Source of the DNA: Gordonia terrae
GTDB taxonomy: Bacteria; Actinomycetota; Actinomycetes; Mycobacteriales; Mycobacteriaceae
Direction of reading: 5' to 3'
Length of the DNA: 64,000 bases
Assembly (NCBI RefSeq): GCF_001698225.1
Contig: NZ_CP016594.1
Coordinates: 4,092,001 to 4,156,000, forward strand
The notes under the pieces are model-generated. The model was not told the DNA's origin and made no database searches. It saw only the letters and a list, made by a program, of their open reading frames with translations. Every line of letters starts with the position of its first letter. Within the stretch, counting starts at the first letter, position 1. This document shows, one piece after another, positions 9,102 to 18,287 of this stretch. The position numbers and the translations under genes were made by a program.

Positions 9102-10161
9102 GTTGTCGAGGACGGGCGCGCCGTTGAGTCGCCGCGCGGCGAGCTACGACGAATCCGACGTTCGGGTTCGTCCCGGAAAGGGCACCCGACCGCGCACCAA
9201 GACGCGACCGTCGCATGACGACGCCGAGCAGGCCATGGTGGTGTCGGTGGACCGGGGCCGCTGGGGCGTGGTGCTCGACGGCGACCCCGCCCGGCGGGTG
9301 GTCGCGATGCGCGCCCGGGAGCTGGGACGCACTCCGATCGTCGTGGGCGACGACGTCTCCGTCGTGGGTGACCTGTCCGGACGGCCGGACACGCTGTCGC
9401 GCATCGTGCGCGTCGCCGAGCGACGAACCGTGTTGCGCCGCACCGCAGATGACTCCGATCCGTATGAACGGATCGTGGTGGCCAACGCCGATCAGCTCCT
9501 CATCGTGACCGCCATGGCGGACCCGCCGCCGCGCACCGGCTTCGTCGAACGCGCGCTTGCCGCGGCGTATGTGGGCGGACTGTCCCCTGTCCTGTGTCTG
9601 ACCAAGTCGGACCTCGCCGATCCGGCCGAGTTCACCGCCGCATTCGCCGATCTCGACCTGCCGGTGGTGTGCGCGGGGCGTGACGACCCCCTCGACGAGA
9701 TCCTGGCGACGCTACGGGGCCAGATCACCGCGTTCATCGGCCACTCCGGGGTGGGCAAGTCCACCCTGGTCAATCGCCTTGTGCCCGATGCCTATCGAGC
9801 GACCGGCGTGGTGTCGGGCGTCGGCAAGGGCCGGCACACCTCCACCCAGTCGGTGGCCCTGGCACTGCCGGACGACGCGGGCCCGCGCGGCTGGGTCATC
9901 GACACACCCGGCATCCGGTCCTTCGGACTCGCGCACGTCGGACCCGACGACATCGTCGCCGCCTTCGACGACCTGCACGCCGCGATCGAGGAATGTCCGC
10001 GCGGCTGTACACATCTGGGCCCACCGGCGGATCCCGAGTGCAGGCTGGACGAACTGACCGGTCACTCGTACCGCCGCGCCATGGCGGTACGCCACCTCCT
10101 GGTGGCGGTCAGCGGTGGCGACGGCGATGTGGCCGAGGAGCCGCGGACGCCGGAGGGGTGA
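9094..10161 (+). CDS. rsgA: Ribosome small-subunit-dependent GTPase A
   Basis: 355 residues. A circularly permuted GTPase that helps late 30S maturation. The order seen is an OB-fold N domain, then G4 (TKSD), G1 (GHSGVGKST), a GRHTST switch, and G3 (DTPG), followed by a zinc knuckle with C..GCTH..C. GTG 9094 gives the 8-base overlap with aroA. TTG 9124 would start at [12 protein letters not shown], closer to the start of homologues, and is a serious alternative. It converges on the first desaturase with a gap of only 12 bases. Confidence 0.93.
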   Translation: MHELSRTGAPLSRRAASYDESDVRVRPGKGTRPRTKTRPSHDDAEQAMVVSVDRGRWGVVLDGDPARRVVAMRARELGRTPIVVGDDVSVVGDLSGRPDTLSRIVRVAERRTVLRRTADDSDPYERIVVANADQLLIVTAMADPPPRTGFVERALAAAYVGGLSPVLCLTKSDLADPAEFTAAFADLDLPVVCAGRDDPLDEILATLRGQITAFIGHSGVGKSTLVNRLVPDAYRATGVVSGVGKGRHTSTQSVALALPDDAGPRGWVIDTPGIRSFGLAHVGPDDIVAAFDDLHAAIEECPRGCTHLGPPADPECRLDELTGHSYRRAMAVRHLLVAVSGGDGDVAEEPRTPEG

Positions 10162-10173
10162 CCGGACTGATCG

Positions 10174-11373
10174 TCACCGCCGACGACGACGGGCGCGCAG
10201 CTCGCGGATGGCGGTCTTGAGGCCGGTCGCGCGGGGAGCCATCCCGGCAAAGCGCTTCTCCGACGCGGTTTCCGGGGCGTCGTCGGCGGTGTCGCGCAGG
10301 AACGAGTCGGGCAGCGCCAGCTTGTTGATGGTGCGCAGAGTCTGAAGATACTGCACCACAATCGATCCCGTGGTGTACGGCAGGTCGTACTTGTCGCACA
10401 GTGCCCGCACGCGCACCGCGATCTCGGCGTACCGATTGCTCGGCAGGTCCGGATACAGGTGGTGCTCGATCTGGTAGCAGAGGTTGCCGCTGAAGAACGC
10501 CATCGCCGGGCCGGCGTCGAAGTTCGCCGTACCGAGCATCTGCCGCAGGTACCACTGGCCCGGTGTCTCGTTCTCGAGCGTGTCCGCGGTGAACTTCTCC
10601 GCGCCGTCCGGGAAGTGCCCGCAGAAGATCACCACGTAGGCCCACACGTTGCGGATGAGGTTCGCGGTGAGGTTGGCCGTGAGGGTGTGCGTGAAGTTCG
10701 GTCCCGACAGCGCCGGGAACAGGACATAGTCCTTGGCGAGCTGCTTGCCGACCTTGCGCGCGAAGACCTTCAACTGCGGGACGGCGACCTCTCTGGGCTT
10801 CTTTCCCGAGATCGCGTCCTTGATGTCGAGGTCGTGCAGGCCGATGCCCCACTCGAACAGTGCGGCGAGCAGGATGTTGGTGACCGGCTGGAGAAGCTGC
10901 TTGGGCTTCCACGGTTCGTCGCGCGTGACGCGCAGCGTCTTGTAACCGACGTCGTGGTCCATGTCCAGGACGTTGGTGTACTTGTGATGGATGTAGTTGT
11001 GGGAGTGCTTCCAGTGCGGGGACGCGCACACCATATCCCATTCCCAGGTGGTCGAGTGGACCTCCGGGTCGTTCATCCAATCCCACTGCCCGTGCATCAC
11101 GTTGTGCCCGAGCTCCATGTTCTCGATGATCTTCGAGAGTGCGAGCGCCCCGGTGCCCAGCAGCCACAGGGGCCGCGAGCGGCTGCCGAGCAGCGCGACG
11201 CGGCCCGCGACCTCCAGGGCGCGATGCGCGAAGATGGTGCGCCGAAGATATCGGACGTCACGCATGCCGCGGTCCGCCTCGATCTCGCGGCGGAGCGCGT
11301 CGAGCTCGGCACCGAGTGCTTCCACGTCGGCGTCGGTCAGATGCGCGTACTCGTTGATATCAGTGATTGCCAT
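10174..11373 (-). CDS. Membrane fatty acid (acyl-CoA) desaturase, DesA3-like, copy 1
   Basis: 399 residues of the membrane-bound diiron desaturase family. Three His boxes are present: GHNVMHGQWDW, HNYIHHKYTN and QIEHHLYPDLP. The C-terminal third is basic (RARRRRR end). The M. tuberculosis homologue DesA3 (Rv3229c) makes oleoyl-CoA with the reductase Rv3230c, and here a matching reductase is encoded nearby at 14257. It is the second gene of a tandem pair (72 bases after copy 2, no promoter-like palindrome between), so both are probably one transcript from the promoter above 12798. Confidence 0.92.
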   Translation of the reverse strand: MAITDINEYAHLTDADVEALGAELDALRREIEADRGMRDVRYLRRTIFAHRALEVAGRVALLGSRSRPLWLLGTGALALSKIIENMELGHNVMHGQWDWMNDPEVHSTTWEWDMVCASPHWKHSHNYIHHKYTNVLDMDHDVGYKTLRVTRDEPWKPKQLLQPVTNILLAALFEWGIGLHDLDIKDAISGKKPREVAVPQLKVFARKVGKQLAKDYVLFPALSGPNFTHTLTANLTANLIRNVWAYVVIFCGHFPDGAEKFTADTLENETPGQWYLRQMLGTANFDAGPAMAFFSGNLCYQIEHHLYPDLPSNRYAEIAVRVRALCDKYDLPYTTGSIVVQYLQTLRTINKLALPDSFLRDTADDAPETASEKRFAGMAPRATGLKTAIRELRARRRRR

Positions 11374-11445
11374 TGCGCCTCATTATGCCCCTGCCGGGGC
11401 CACTGCCTCGTTCTCGCTGACTGTCGGTCGCCTGACCTGGGCGGA

Positions 11446-12798
11446 TCAAGCGGCCCGCTCGTCGGAACGGACGTCCGACGCGTCGATGTCGGTCCGGGTC
11501 CGACGGGACCGGAGCGCACGCGGCACGGTACGGCTCCCCCGTCGGGAGCGAAGCGACGCGATGGCCGAACGCAGTCCCCGGCGCGCACCGGTCGCCTCGT
11601 CGATCGTCGCCTGCAGTCGCGCACCTTCGGGAAGCCCCTGCTTGAAGCGACGTTCCGAGGCGGTCTCGGGAGCATCGTCCGCGGTCGCCGACAGGAACTT
11701 GTCCGGCAGCGAGAGCTTGGCGATCGTCCGCCACGCCTTCGCATACTGCACCGGGAAGGGCCCCGAGGTGTAGGGCAGGTCGTACTTGTCGCACAGGGCT
11801 CGCACGCGCACCGCGATCTCGGCGTACCGGTTGCTCGGCAGGTCCGGGAAGATGTGGTGCTCGATCTGGTACGACAGGTTGCCGCTCATGAAGGCGAGCG
11901 GGAACCCCGCGTCGAAGTTGGCGCTGCCGAGCATCTGCCGCAGGTACCACTCCGCCTGCGTCTCGTTGTCGATGTCCTGCTTGGTGAACTTCTCCGCACC
12001 GTCCGGGAAGTGCCCGCAGAAGATGACGGCGTTGCTCCACACGTTGCGGATGACGTTGCCGAGCGCGGTCGCGGTCGCCGCCTTGGCGTAGGCGCGGCCG
12101 TACCCGACCTTGTGTCCGGTCGCGGCGCTGACCAGCGCCGGGTATGCGAGATAGTCCTTGGCGACCTGCTTGCCGATTTTCGACAGCACGTCGTTGCGGT
12201 TGCGCCGGAACTCTTCTTGCGCCTCGGGGGTCTTGCGCTTCTTGCCGAGTTCGAGGTGCTGCACCGCGACGCCGTACTGGAACGCCAGCGCGAGAATGGT
12301 GTTGTAGACGAGGTTTCCGTAATTGAACGGACGCCACCGCTGATCGCGGGTGACGCGCAGGAGACCGTAACCCACGTCGTCGTCCATGCCGAGCACGTTC
12401 GTGTACTTGTGATGGATGTAGTTGTGGGTGTGCTTCCAGTGCGCCGACGGGTCGGTGTTGTCCCACTCCCACGTGGTGCTGTGCACCTCCGGATCGTTCA
12501 TCCAGTCCCACTGCCCGTGCATCACGTTGTGCCCGAGCTCCATGTTCTCCACGATCTTCGCGACGCCGAGCGTGCAGGCACCCGCCCACCAGGCCGACTT
12601 GCGGGTCGACCCGAACAGCAGCACGCGACCGGTCATCTCCAGGCCACGCTGGAATCGGATCGTGTTCCGCAGGTAGCGCGCGTCGCGCTCGCCGCGATCG
12701 GCTTCGATGTCGGCGCGGATCGCGTCGAGCTCGGCGCCCAGGGCAGCGACGTCGGATTCGGTCAGATGTGCGTATTCGGGGATGTCGGAGATCGCCAT
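11446..12798 (-). CDS. Membrane fatty acid (acyl-CoA) desaturase, DesA3-like, copy 2
   Basis: 450 residues, clearly a paralogue of the gene below it: the same start (MAISDIPEYAHLTESDVAAL) and the same boxes GHNVMHGQWDW, HNYIHHKYTN and QIEHHIFPDLP. It differs by an internal insertion around LELGKKRKTPEAQEEFRRNR and a C-terminal basic extension of about 50 residues. It is first in the tandem pair. Upstream are two overlapping AACCTACG-type palindromes shared with the reductase gene, suggesting joint control by a fatty-acid-responsive repressor (inferred). Confidence 0.92.
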   Translation of the reverse strand: MAISDIPEYAHLTESDVAALGAELDAIRADIEADRGERDARYLRNTIRFQRGLEMTGRVLLFGSTRKSAWWAGACTLGVAKIVENMELGHNVMHGQWDWMNDPEVHSTTWEWDNTDPSAHWKHTHNYIHHKYTNVLGMDDDVGYGLLRVTRDQRWRPFNYGNLVYNTILALAFQYGVAVQHLELGKKRKTPEAQEEFRRNRNDVLSKIGKQVAKDYLAYPALVSAATGHKVGYGRAYAKAATATALGNVIRNVWSNAVIFCGHFPDGAEKFTKQDIDNETQAEWYLRQMLGSANFDAGFPLAFMSGNLSYQIEHHIFPDLPSNRYAEIAVRVRALCDKYDLPYTSGPFPVQYAKAWRTIAKLSLPDKFLSATADDAPETASERRFKQGLPEGARLQATIDEATGARRGLRSAIASLRSRRGSRTVPRALRSRRTRTDIDASDVRSDERAA

Positions 12799-12867
12799 GT
12801 GTGGTTCCCTTCGCCGGTGGTCGGTCGGTTGCGCGCGTGCTGAGGTGCGCCTGTCGACCGCTGCCTA

Positions 12868-12902
12868 CGCCTACGTTTCCGTAACTTACGCAAGCGTAGG
12901 TT
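12868..12902. promoter_or_regulatory. Two overlapping operator-like palindromes before the desaturase operon
   Basis: Site A, CGCCTACG-TTTC-CGTAACTT (12868-12887), overlaps site B, AACTTACG-CAAG-CGTAGGTT (12883-12902). Site B matches the reductase-promoter palindrome at 15416 in 15 of 16 arm positions and site A in 12 of 16. Both lie 70-104 bases upstream of the desaturase start. The layout suits a TetR-type dimer pair. Confidence 0.6.
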
Positions 12903-13031
12903 GGCGGCGCCGTCGTGTCCAGTGAGTGTGACGAACCTGGGCTCGGGCAGTCGAGAACGAGCTCGGGCGATCGAGAACGAGCTCCGTCGTGGGACCGCCC
13001 GGGCGCACAGTCGACGAAAGCCGCGGTCCGG

Positions 13032-14150
13032 TCAGTTGTTGCGGTGGGCCTCGTAGTCGTCGCAGAACAACTCGAAGCCGACGAGATCCTCGAAGACGCC
13101 GTCGGATCGGGCGGCGAGCTTCTGGGTGCCGAATTCGCGGAAGCCGGCGTTGCGGGCGAGCTTCTTGCTGCCCTCGTTGCTGTCGGCGGCGAAGAGGGTC
13201 AGGCGACGGAATCCCAGCTTGTCGAAGGCGTATCGAACCGCAGCCGGGAACGCTTCGGCGAGAACACCTTTCCCGCGCGCCTCCGGGTGCGTGTAGAAAC
13301 CCGCCTCGGCTCCGGTGACCTCGTCGATGTGCAGGAGGGTGATGTCGCCCAGATAGTCGTCGGTCTCGCGGTCGGCCACGGCCCACGTGCACGTCGTGCC
13401 CTGCGCTGCGGTCCACCATTTGCGGAGACGCTCGGCGGCGGCATGTTCGAGCTCCAGCGGGTCGGGCCGCGCGAAGAGGTACTTGCGCGACGCCGGGTCG
13501 TCGAGCGTCTCCCGGATCCGGGGGTCGTCGGACTCCGCGAGCGGCCGGAGACGGAATCGCTCCGTCTCGAAAACGTCTGTCCGCCAGTCGGTTTTCGGGT
13601 GTTGCGGATCGTCCGCGTGCAGCGATCCCACCCAGGCGTCGCGAATGTGACCGCGGACCTCGACGCCGTTGCGCACCGCGGCGTCGAGACGGAAGCCGCA
13701 CGAGTGGGCCACCCGCAGCGCGTCGATGTTGCCGGCCACGGTCGTCCAGCGGACGACCTCCTTGCCTGCCTCGCCGAACGCATAGTTGACGGCGAGCAGG
13801 ACGGCGCGCTTCATCACGCCCCACCCGCGGGCGTCGGGATGCAGGTCGTAGCTGAGCCGCGTCAGCGGGCCCTCACCCTCGATGTCGACGGTGCCGACGA
13901 ATCGCCCGTCGAATTCGACAGCCCACAGCATCCGGGTGCCGTTCGCCCAGCTCCGCGGTGCATAGTCGAGCGCGAAGCGCTCTGCTGCCGCACGGCTGTA
14001 CGGAGCGGGGATCGGGGTCCACCGCATCATGGCCGGATCCGCCGCGAGTTCGACCATCCGATCGAGATCGTGGGGCTCGTGCGGCCGCAACGTGACCCCT
14101 CCGTCACTCAGGACGGGGATCGGGCTGGGGACCGGGGCCTCAGCTCTCAC
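13032..14150 (-). CDS. Tandem GNAT-fold N-acetyltransferase (two RimJ/RimL-like domains)
   Basis: About 372 residues with two acetyltransferase domains in tandem. Domain 1 runs roughly 15-180 (VTLRPHEPHDLDRMVELA, then LHPDARGWGVMKRAVLL as the acetyl-CoA loop, then DALRVAHSCGFR). Domain 2 runs roughly 185-370 (FRLRPLAESDDPRIRETL, HPEARGKGVLAEAFPAAVRYA, and NEGSKKLARNAGFREFG). Both pyrophosphate loops look intact. GTG 14150 is chosen because a GAAGG site sits 5 bases ahead; the frame opens at GTG 14195. The acceptor (protein N terminus or small molecule) is unknown. It lies between the desaturases and their reductase on the same strand. Confidence 0.82.
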   Translation of the reverse strand: MRAEAPVPSPIPVLSDGGVTLRPHEPHDLDRMVELAADPAMMRWTPIPAPYSRAAAERFALDYAPRSWANGTRMLWAVEFDGRFVGTVDIEGEGPLTRLSYDLHPDARGWGVMKRAVLLAVNYAFGEAGKEVVRWTTVAGNIDALRVAHSCGFRLDAAVRNGVEVRGHIRDAWVGSLHADDPQHPKTDWRTDVFETERFRLRPLAESDDPRIRETLDDPASRKYLFARPDPLELEHAAAERLRKWWTAAQGTTCTWAVADRETDDYLGDITLLHIDEVTGAEAGFYTHPEARGKGVLAEAFPAAVRYAFDKLGFRRLTLFAADSNEGSKKLARNAGFREFGTQKLAARSDGVFEDLVGFELFCDDYEAHRNN

Positions 14151-14256
14151 TGGTGCCTTCGCCGGCGTTTCCACGGGCCGGTTTCCTCTCACCACGCACG
14201 TCGTTCACCCTACCGGGTCACTGGTCGGCACGAGCGGCACGCGGGGAACTGCCTGG

Positions 14257-15372
14257 TCAGACGTCGAGTGTGCAATCCCCCGCCGCGGCGCTGACACAGG
14301 TCTGGATTCGTTCGCCCTCGACATGTTCGACTCCCGAACGCAGATCGCGCACACATCCCTTGTCGAGCATGACCACACAGCTCTGACAGATACCCATCCG
14401 ACATCCGAAGGGCATCATCGCGCCCGCCGACTCCCCCGCCTCGAGCAACGTGGTCGCGCCGTCGACGGCCGCCGACTTCCCGGACCGCGAGAACGTGACG
14501 GTGCCGCCCTGGGCCCCGACGACGCCGCGCTCGAGCGCGAACCGCTCGATGTGCAACCGGTCGGCGAGATGCGCATCCGTGTACAGACGCTGCAGGCCGT
14601 CGAGGAAACCGGCGGGGCCGCAGGCCCAGGTCTGACGATCGCGCCAGTCGGCACACAGGGACGGCAACACCTCCGGGGTGATCTGCCCGTCCGATCGCGT
14701 GTACTGCACGTGCAGATCGACGATGCCGTCGGCCGCCAGGCTCTCGAGCTCGTCGGCGAACAACAGGTCGGCCGGGGTCGGTGTCGAGTGGACGAGCCGG
14801 ATGTCGGAGCGCTGGTCGCGGTGCCGGACGGTGCGCAGCATCGAGATGATGGGCGTGAGACCGCTTCCCGCGGTCACGAACAGCACCTTCTCCGGCAGCG
14901 GGTCGGGCAGGACGAATTCGCCGCGCGGCGCCGCGAGACGAACGACGGTCCCCGGCTGCAGACCGTTGACCAGGTGGCTCGACAGGAATCCCTCGGGCAT
15001 CGCCTTGACCGTGATCGAGATCGTCTTGTCGTCCGCGGATGAGTCGGGGGTCGAGGTGAGCGAATAGGAGCGCCACGCCCAGCGCCCCTCCATCAAGACG
15101 CCGATGCCGACGTACTGGCCCGGGGCGTAATCGAAGGAGAAGCCCCACCCCGGCCGGATTCGGATCGTCGCGGTGTCCTCGGTCTCCCGGGTCACGGAGA
15201 CGACCTTGCCGCGCAACTCTCGCGCCGACCACAGCGGATTCGCCAGGTGGAGATAGTCGTCGGGGAGAAGCGGGGTCGTGATCCGGGTGAGCGCGGCCCG
15301 AACCCATTGCGAGCCGCGGCTGCGCGCCGCGACCCCCGAAACCGGTTCCTCGAATCGTTCGAGCAAGCCCAT
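14257..15372 (-). CDS. Ferredoxin reductase with C-terminal [2Fe-2S] domain (desaturase electron donor)
   Basis: 371 residues. Domain order: FAD-binding barrel (residues about 50-150, with RSYSLTSTPD), NAD(P)H-binding domain (VLFVTAGSGLTPIISMLR, then ACGPAGFLDGL), and a plant-type [2Fe-2S] ferredoxin domain with C-X4-C-X2-C (CRMGICQSC) and a last Cys at IQTC. It matches the Rv3230c type, which passes electrons to the DesA3 desaturase. ATG 15372 (MGLLERF) is chosen over the upstream in-frame extension because it is the homologue start. The promoter carries the palindrome shared with the desaturases. Confidence 0.9.
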   Translation of the reverse strand: MGLLERFEEPVSGVAARSRGSQWVRAALTRITTPLLPDDYLHLANPLWSARELRGKVVSVTRETEDTATIRIRPGWGFSFDYAPGQYVGIGVLMEGRWAWRSYSLTSTPDSSADDKTISITVKAMPEGFLSSHLVNGLQPGTVVRLAAPRGEFVLPDPLPEKVLFVTAGSGLTPIISMLRTVRHRDQRSDIRLVHSTPTPADLLFADELESLAADGIVDLHVQYTRSDGQITPEVLPSLCADWRDRQTWACGPAGFLDGLQRLYTDAHLADRLHIERFALERGVVGAQGGTVTFSRSGKSAAVDGATTLLEAGESAGAMMPFGCRMGICQSCVVMLDKGCVRDLRSGVEHVEGERIQTCVSAAAGDCTLDV

Positions 15373-15415
15373 CTCACAAACCGCCTTCGACGTGGGAGCG
15401 TGTCGGGGACACAGT

Positions 15416-15435
15416 AACCTACGGAACCGTAGGTT
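15416..15435. promoter_or_regulatory. Operator-like palindrome before the reductase gene
   Basis: A perfect 8-4-8 palindrome, AACCTACG-GAAC-CGTAGGTT, 44-63 bases upstream of the reductase start. The same half-sites recur before the desaturase operon at 12868-12902. Probable binding site of a common regulator that is not obvious in this window. Confidence 0.65.
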
Positions 15436-15446
15436 GGCCTGCCGGC

Positions 15447-16013
15447 TCAGAGAAGTTCGAGCAGGAACGGCAGCTCCTGGGTTGCGTACCACGCGAGATC
15501 GAAGTCCTCGACATCACCGACGGCGAGTTCGGCGTCGAGGTCACCCATGTCGGCGGCGTCGATGACGACCACGGCCGCCCGGACCTTCGGCTCCGCCTCC
15601 TCGACGTCGACGTGAACCGATGCGATCGCCGACAGCGGGATCGGTCCGGAGACCTTGACCACCGCGTCGTCCAGGTCGGGGCGGGGCGTCACGTTCTCGA
15701 CGTCGGCCGCGATCACCACCCGCCGAGGCGGCAGACGCGGGGTGTCCGCCGACTCGGTGACCGACTCGTCGGCGGCGAGTTCCGCCTCGGCATCGGTGTC
15801 ACCGTCCTCCGGGGCCTCCCCGGCGAGCAGGCGGAGCGACGCGCGCGCCGCCTCGCGCAAGGCGACCTCGGACAGTTCTTCGTCGTCGCCGGAGACGAAG
15901 GCCTCGCGCAGCGCGGGCGTCAGCGCGAAGCCCGTGCCACCGAGCGGATGGAACTCGCCGTCGGCGTTGAGCCGCATCAGGATCGCCAACGTCGCCGGCA
16001 GGTACACCCTCAT
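15447..16013 (-). CDS. DUF6912-type conserved protein (Rv3231c-like)
   Basis: 188 residues, strongly acidic in the middle (EAPEDGDTDAEAELAADESV). It begins MRVYLPATLAILMRL and has a C-terminal half VVIAADVENVTPRP, SAIASVHVDVEEAEP and FDLAWYATQELPFLLE. It matches by position and character the mycobacterial conserved protein next to the desA3 reductase. No catalytic motif is visible and the function is unknown. It overlaps the upstream acyltransferase gene by 4 bases (ATGA), so it is translationally coupled to it. Confidence 0.78.
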   Translation of the reverse strand: MRVYLPATLAILMRLNADGEFHPLGGTGFALTPALREAFVSGDDEELSEVALREAARASLRLLAGEAPEDGDTDAEAELAADESVTESADTPRLPPRRVVIAADVENVTPRPDLDDAVVKVSGPIPLSAIASVHVDVEEAEPKVRAAVVVIDAADMGDLDAELAVGDVEDFDLAWYATQELPFLLELL

Positions 16014-17515
16014 TCGTCAATTGCTCCCGTCGGCTCGCGGTAGGGCTGGCTCAACTCTTCGAAGGACTCGGACACGTAGTCGGCCATCGCCGGTAGATCG
16101 GCGATGACCCCGCGGTCGGCGACGAAGGCGAAGTGCAGATCGTCACGGTACTCGACGATGCTGATCGCCAGCGCACGCTGCGACACGAGGGTGGGAATCG
16201 AGAACGCCTGACACACCGGCGCGCCGAGCACGAACCGGTCCGGGACGGGGGCGGTACCCATCGCCACCGGCACGTTGTAGGCACGGCTGTTCAGTGACCG
16301 GAATGCGCGCGAACTGAACTCCGGGAACGGCACCACACCCAACTCGGGGAACAGCGGGCTCGGGCCGAGATTCATCCGACGGGAGGACTGCGCGTACCGG
16401 TCGGCGAGCCCGGCCACCTGGGCCAGTCGAACAGCCGGATTACTCTCTCCCACCGGAAGATCGGTGACGAAGCTGGGCCTGCCCACCCCGATCCAGCCGG
16501 GTTCCGACTCTGCCGCGTGTTCGACCCCCGGGTCGCGCGCGGACAGCGGGACGACGACGCGCACGGTGTCGGCGGGGACCTCGGCCGGGTCGAACGAGAG
16601 CATCCACCTGCGCATGACGCCGGAGATGATCGCGAGTTCGACGTCGTTGATGGTGCAGCCATGACGTTCGGCGACCTTCGCGCACCCGCGCCGCGGCAGC
16701 GTGACGGTGGTGAACGACCGGGTCGTCGTGCCCGCGTTGTTGAGTGGACTGCGCGGCGCGGAGTCGGACAGCTGCGACACCACATCCCCGACGCGTCGCA
16801 CGGTGGTTCCGACGGCGGACCGCATCTCGGAGACGATCCCGTTGCCGTGCAGCACTGTGTCGACGAGATCTCCCGGACGCGCGAACGCCTCGGCGAGTGC
16901 ACCGACCACGAGGTGGGTGCCACCCGGCGGCGAGCCCGGCATCCACAACTCTTCCGGCAGCGTGTCGGTCTGCTCGCTGCCGTCGCAGATGATCTCGCTG
17001 ATCTCCCGGCTGCCCGCCTCGTCGATGAGGCACCGGTGCGACTTCGTGAGGATAGCGAGCCGGCCGTCGGCGAGGCCCTCGATGAGGTACATCTCCCACA
17101 GCGGCCGGGTGCGGTCGAGCGGCCGCGACATCACGCGCGCGACGAGGTCGTCGAGGTCGACAGTGCCGCCCGGTCGAGGCAGGCCGGCACGACGGATGTG
17201 GAAATTGATGTCGAAGTCGGGGTCGTCGACCCACACCGGGCGCGCCAGCCCGAGGGTCACCTCACGGACGACCTGCCGATACCGCGGGATGAGTTGCAGA
17301 CGGTTCTCGACCAGAGACACCAGGCCCGCGTAGTCGAGGGTCGACTCGCGGGGCGTCTCACCGGCCGGGGCGTCGGAGTCGGTGACGGGAGACTCGCCCG
17401 AGGTGTTGTGTGCCGCCGTGGGATCGACGATCAGCAGAGCCCCGAGGTGGGTCGTCGACCGCGAATCGTCGAGGAAGTAGTACATCGCGTCGCGGGGCGA
17501 CAGACGGGTGACCAC
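16010..17515 (-). CDS. WS/DGAT family acyltransferase with altered active-site motif
   Basis: 501 residues of the wax ester synthase/diacylglycerol acyltransferase family (Tgs3-like position next to the desaturase cluster). The N terminus RLSPRDAMYYFLDDSRSTTHLGALL and the PRPGGTVDLDDLVARVMSRPLDRTRPLWEMYLIEGL region (read in parts) are typical. The active-site motif, HHXXXDG in active members, reads HRCLIDE here, so the second, catalytic His is Arg and the Gly is Glu. It may be catalytically dead or use another residue. An insertion of about 25 residues (HNTSGESPVTDSDAPAGETP) is present near residue 35. Confidence 0.87.
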   Translation of the reverse strand: MVTRLSPRDAMYYFLDDSRSTTHLGALLIVDPTAAHNTSGESPVTDSDAPAGETPRESTLDYAGLVSLVENRLQLIPRYRQVVREVTLGLARPVWVDDPDFDINFHIRRAGLPRPGGTVDLDDLVARVMSRPLDRTRPLWEMYLIEGLADGRLAILTKSHRCLIDEAGSREISEIICDGSEQTDTLPEELWMPGSPPGGTHLVVGALAEAFARPGDLVDTVLHGNGIVSEMRSAVGTTVRRVGDVVSQLSDSAPRSPLNNAGTTTRSFTTVTLPRRGCAKVAERHGCTINDVELAIISGVMRRWMLSFDPAEVPADTVRVVVPLSARDPGVEHAAESEPGWIGVGRPSFVTDLPVGESNPAVRLAQVAGLADRYAQSSRRMNLGPSPLFPELGVVPFPEFSSRAFRSLNSRAYNVPVAMGTAPVPDRFVLGAPVCQAFSIPTLVSQRALAISIVEYRDDLHFAFVADRGVIADLPAMADYVSESFEELSQPYREPTGAIDE

Positions 17516-17601
17516 CTCGCCGATCCTAGTCGGCGACGCTGATTCCCGTGGCCCGCGGACCCCGACGGCCCCGCGATGGCCTCCCGTCGACGAGCGTGGG
17601 G

Positions 17602-18258
17602 TCAGTTGAATTCCAGCGCGATCAGCTGCCAGCGGTACTCGACACGGCGCAGTGAGCCACGGCCGGCGGGTCCGGCGCCTCGGACCCGGATCGGCTTGCG
17701 CTCGATGCGCCCGGCGAACGCCCTGGTCCGTCCCCCGCCCTCATACGATCCGAACACCTCCGCGGCACTGGGATCGCACAACTGGACGTGCACCCGCCGC
17801 AGCACGTTCCCGGTCGGGACCTGCGTCGCGGCGGGCGCCGACGCCGCGGCGGCGTGTGCCTCGGGAACCCGGAAGGCGTCGTGCCGCACAAGCGCCGCGA
17901 CCTGGTCGGCGACGGCCGGCGACACGACATCACCGAGATGTGTGACCGAGCGGCGACGGTCCACCACCTCGAACAACAGGCGGGACACCGCCACGGTGAA
18001 GCGGCGGGCCTCGGCGGCGGCCGACGCGGTCTTACGGGCCGAACCCGTGCCGGGTGTGGACGCCGGGAACGGACGGACGGTCGACGAGGGCGCGACGCCG
18101 GGCATGGCGGCCACCACCGGACCGGCCGGCTCGTACGGCGGGGCGGGACGAACCCGCACCCGTGGTGTCTGCATCGGCCCGGACACGTGCGGCCAGGACG
18201 TGCCGGCCGGGGCGGGTTCAGGACCCGTGAGGAGTGGGTGCATGCGACTTGGACGCAC
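17602..18258 (-). CDS. Rv3235-family protein
   Basis: 218 residues. The first ~75 are Pro/Ala-rich and probably disordered. The rest is a compact alpha/beta domain (RRFTVAVSRLLFEVVDRRRSVTHLGDVV, in part, then VHVQLCDPSAAEVFGSYEGG and VEYRWQLIALEF). It matches the family named after M. tuberculosis Rv3235, found beside secA in mycobacteria; the function is unknown. GTG 18258 opens the frame and ATG 18243 (MHPLL) is the alternative. It lies just downstream of the secA terminator, so it needs its own promoter. Confidence 0.72.
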   Translation of the reverse strand: MRPSRMHPLLTGPEPAPAGTSWPHVSGPMQTPRVRVRPAPPYEPAGPVVAAMPGVAPSSTVRPFPASTPGTGSARKTASAAAEARRFTVAVSRLLFEVVDRRRSVTHLGDVVSPAVADQVAALVRHDAFRVPEAHAAAASAPAATQVPTGNVLRRVHVQLCDPSAAEVFGSYEGGGRTRAFAGRIERKPIRVRGAGPAGRGSLRRVEYRWQLIALEFN

Positions 18259-18287
18259 CAGGCGGCGTCCCGGTTCCCTATGGTCCG

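Noticed and set aside
10459..12843. 794-residue open frame on the plus strand
   Set aside because: Antisense to both desaturases. It shows two similar halves only because the genes beneath are paralogues.
12951..12984. Direct repeat TCGAGAACGAGCTC, two copies 20 bases apart
   Set aside because: Short, between the GNAT stop and the desaturase promoter, with no link to a function; kept out as probable chance or minor duplication.
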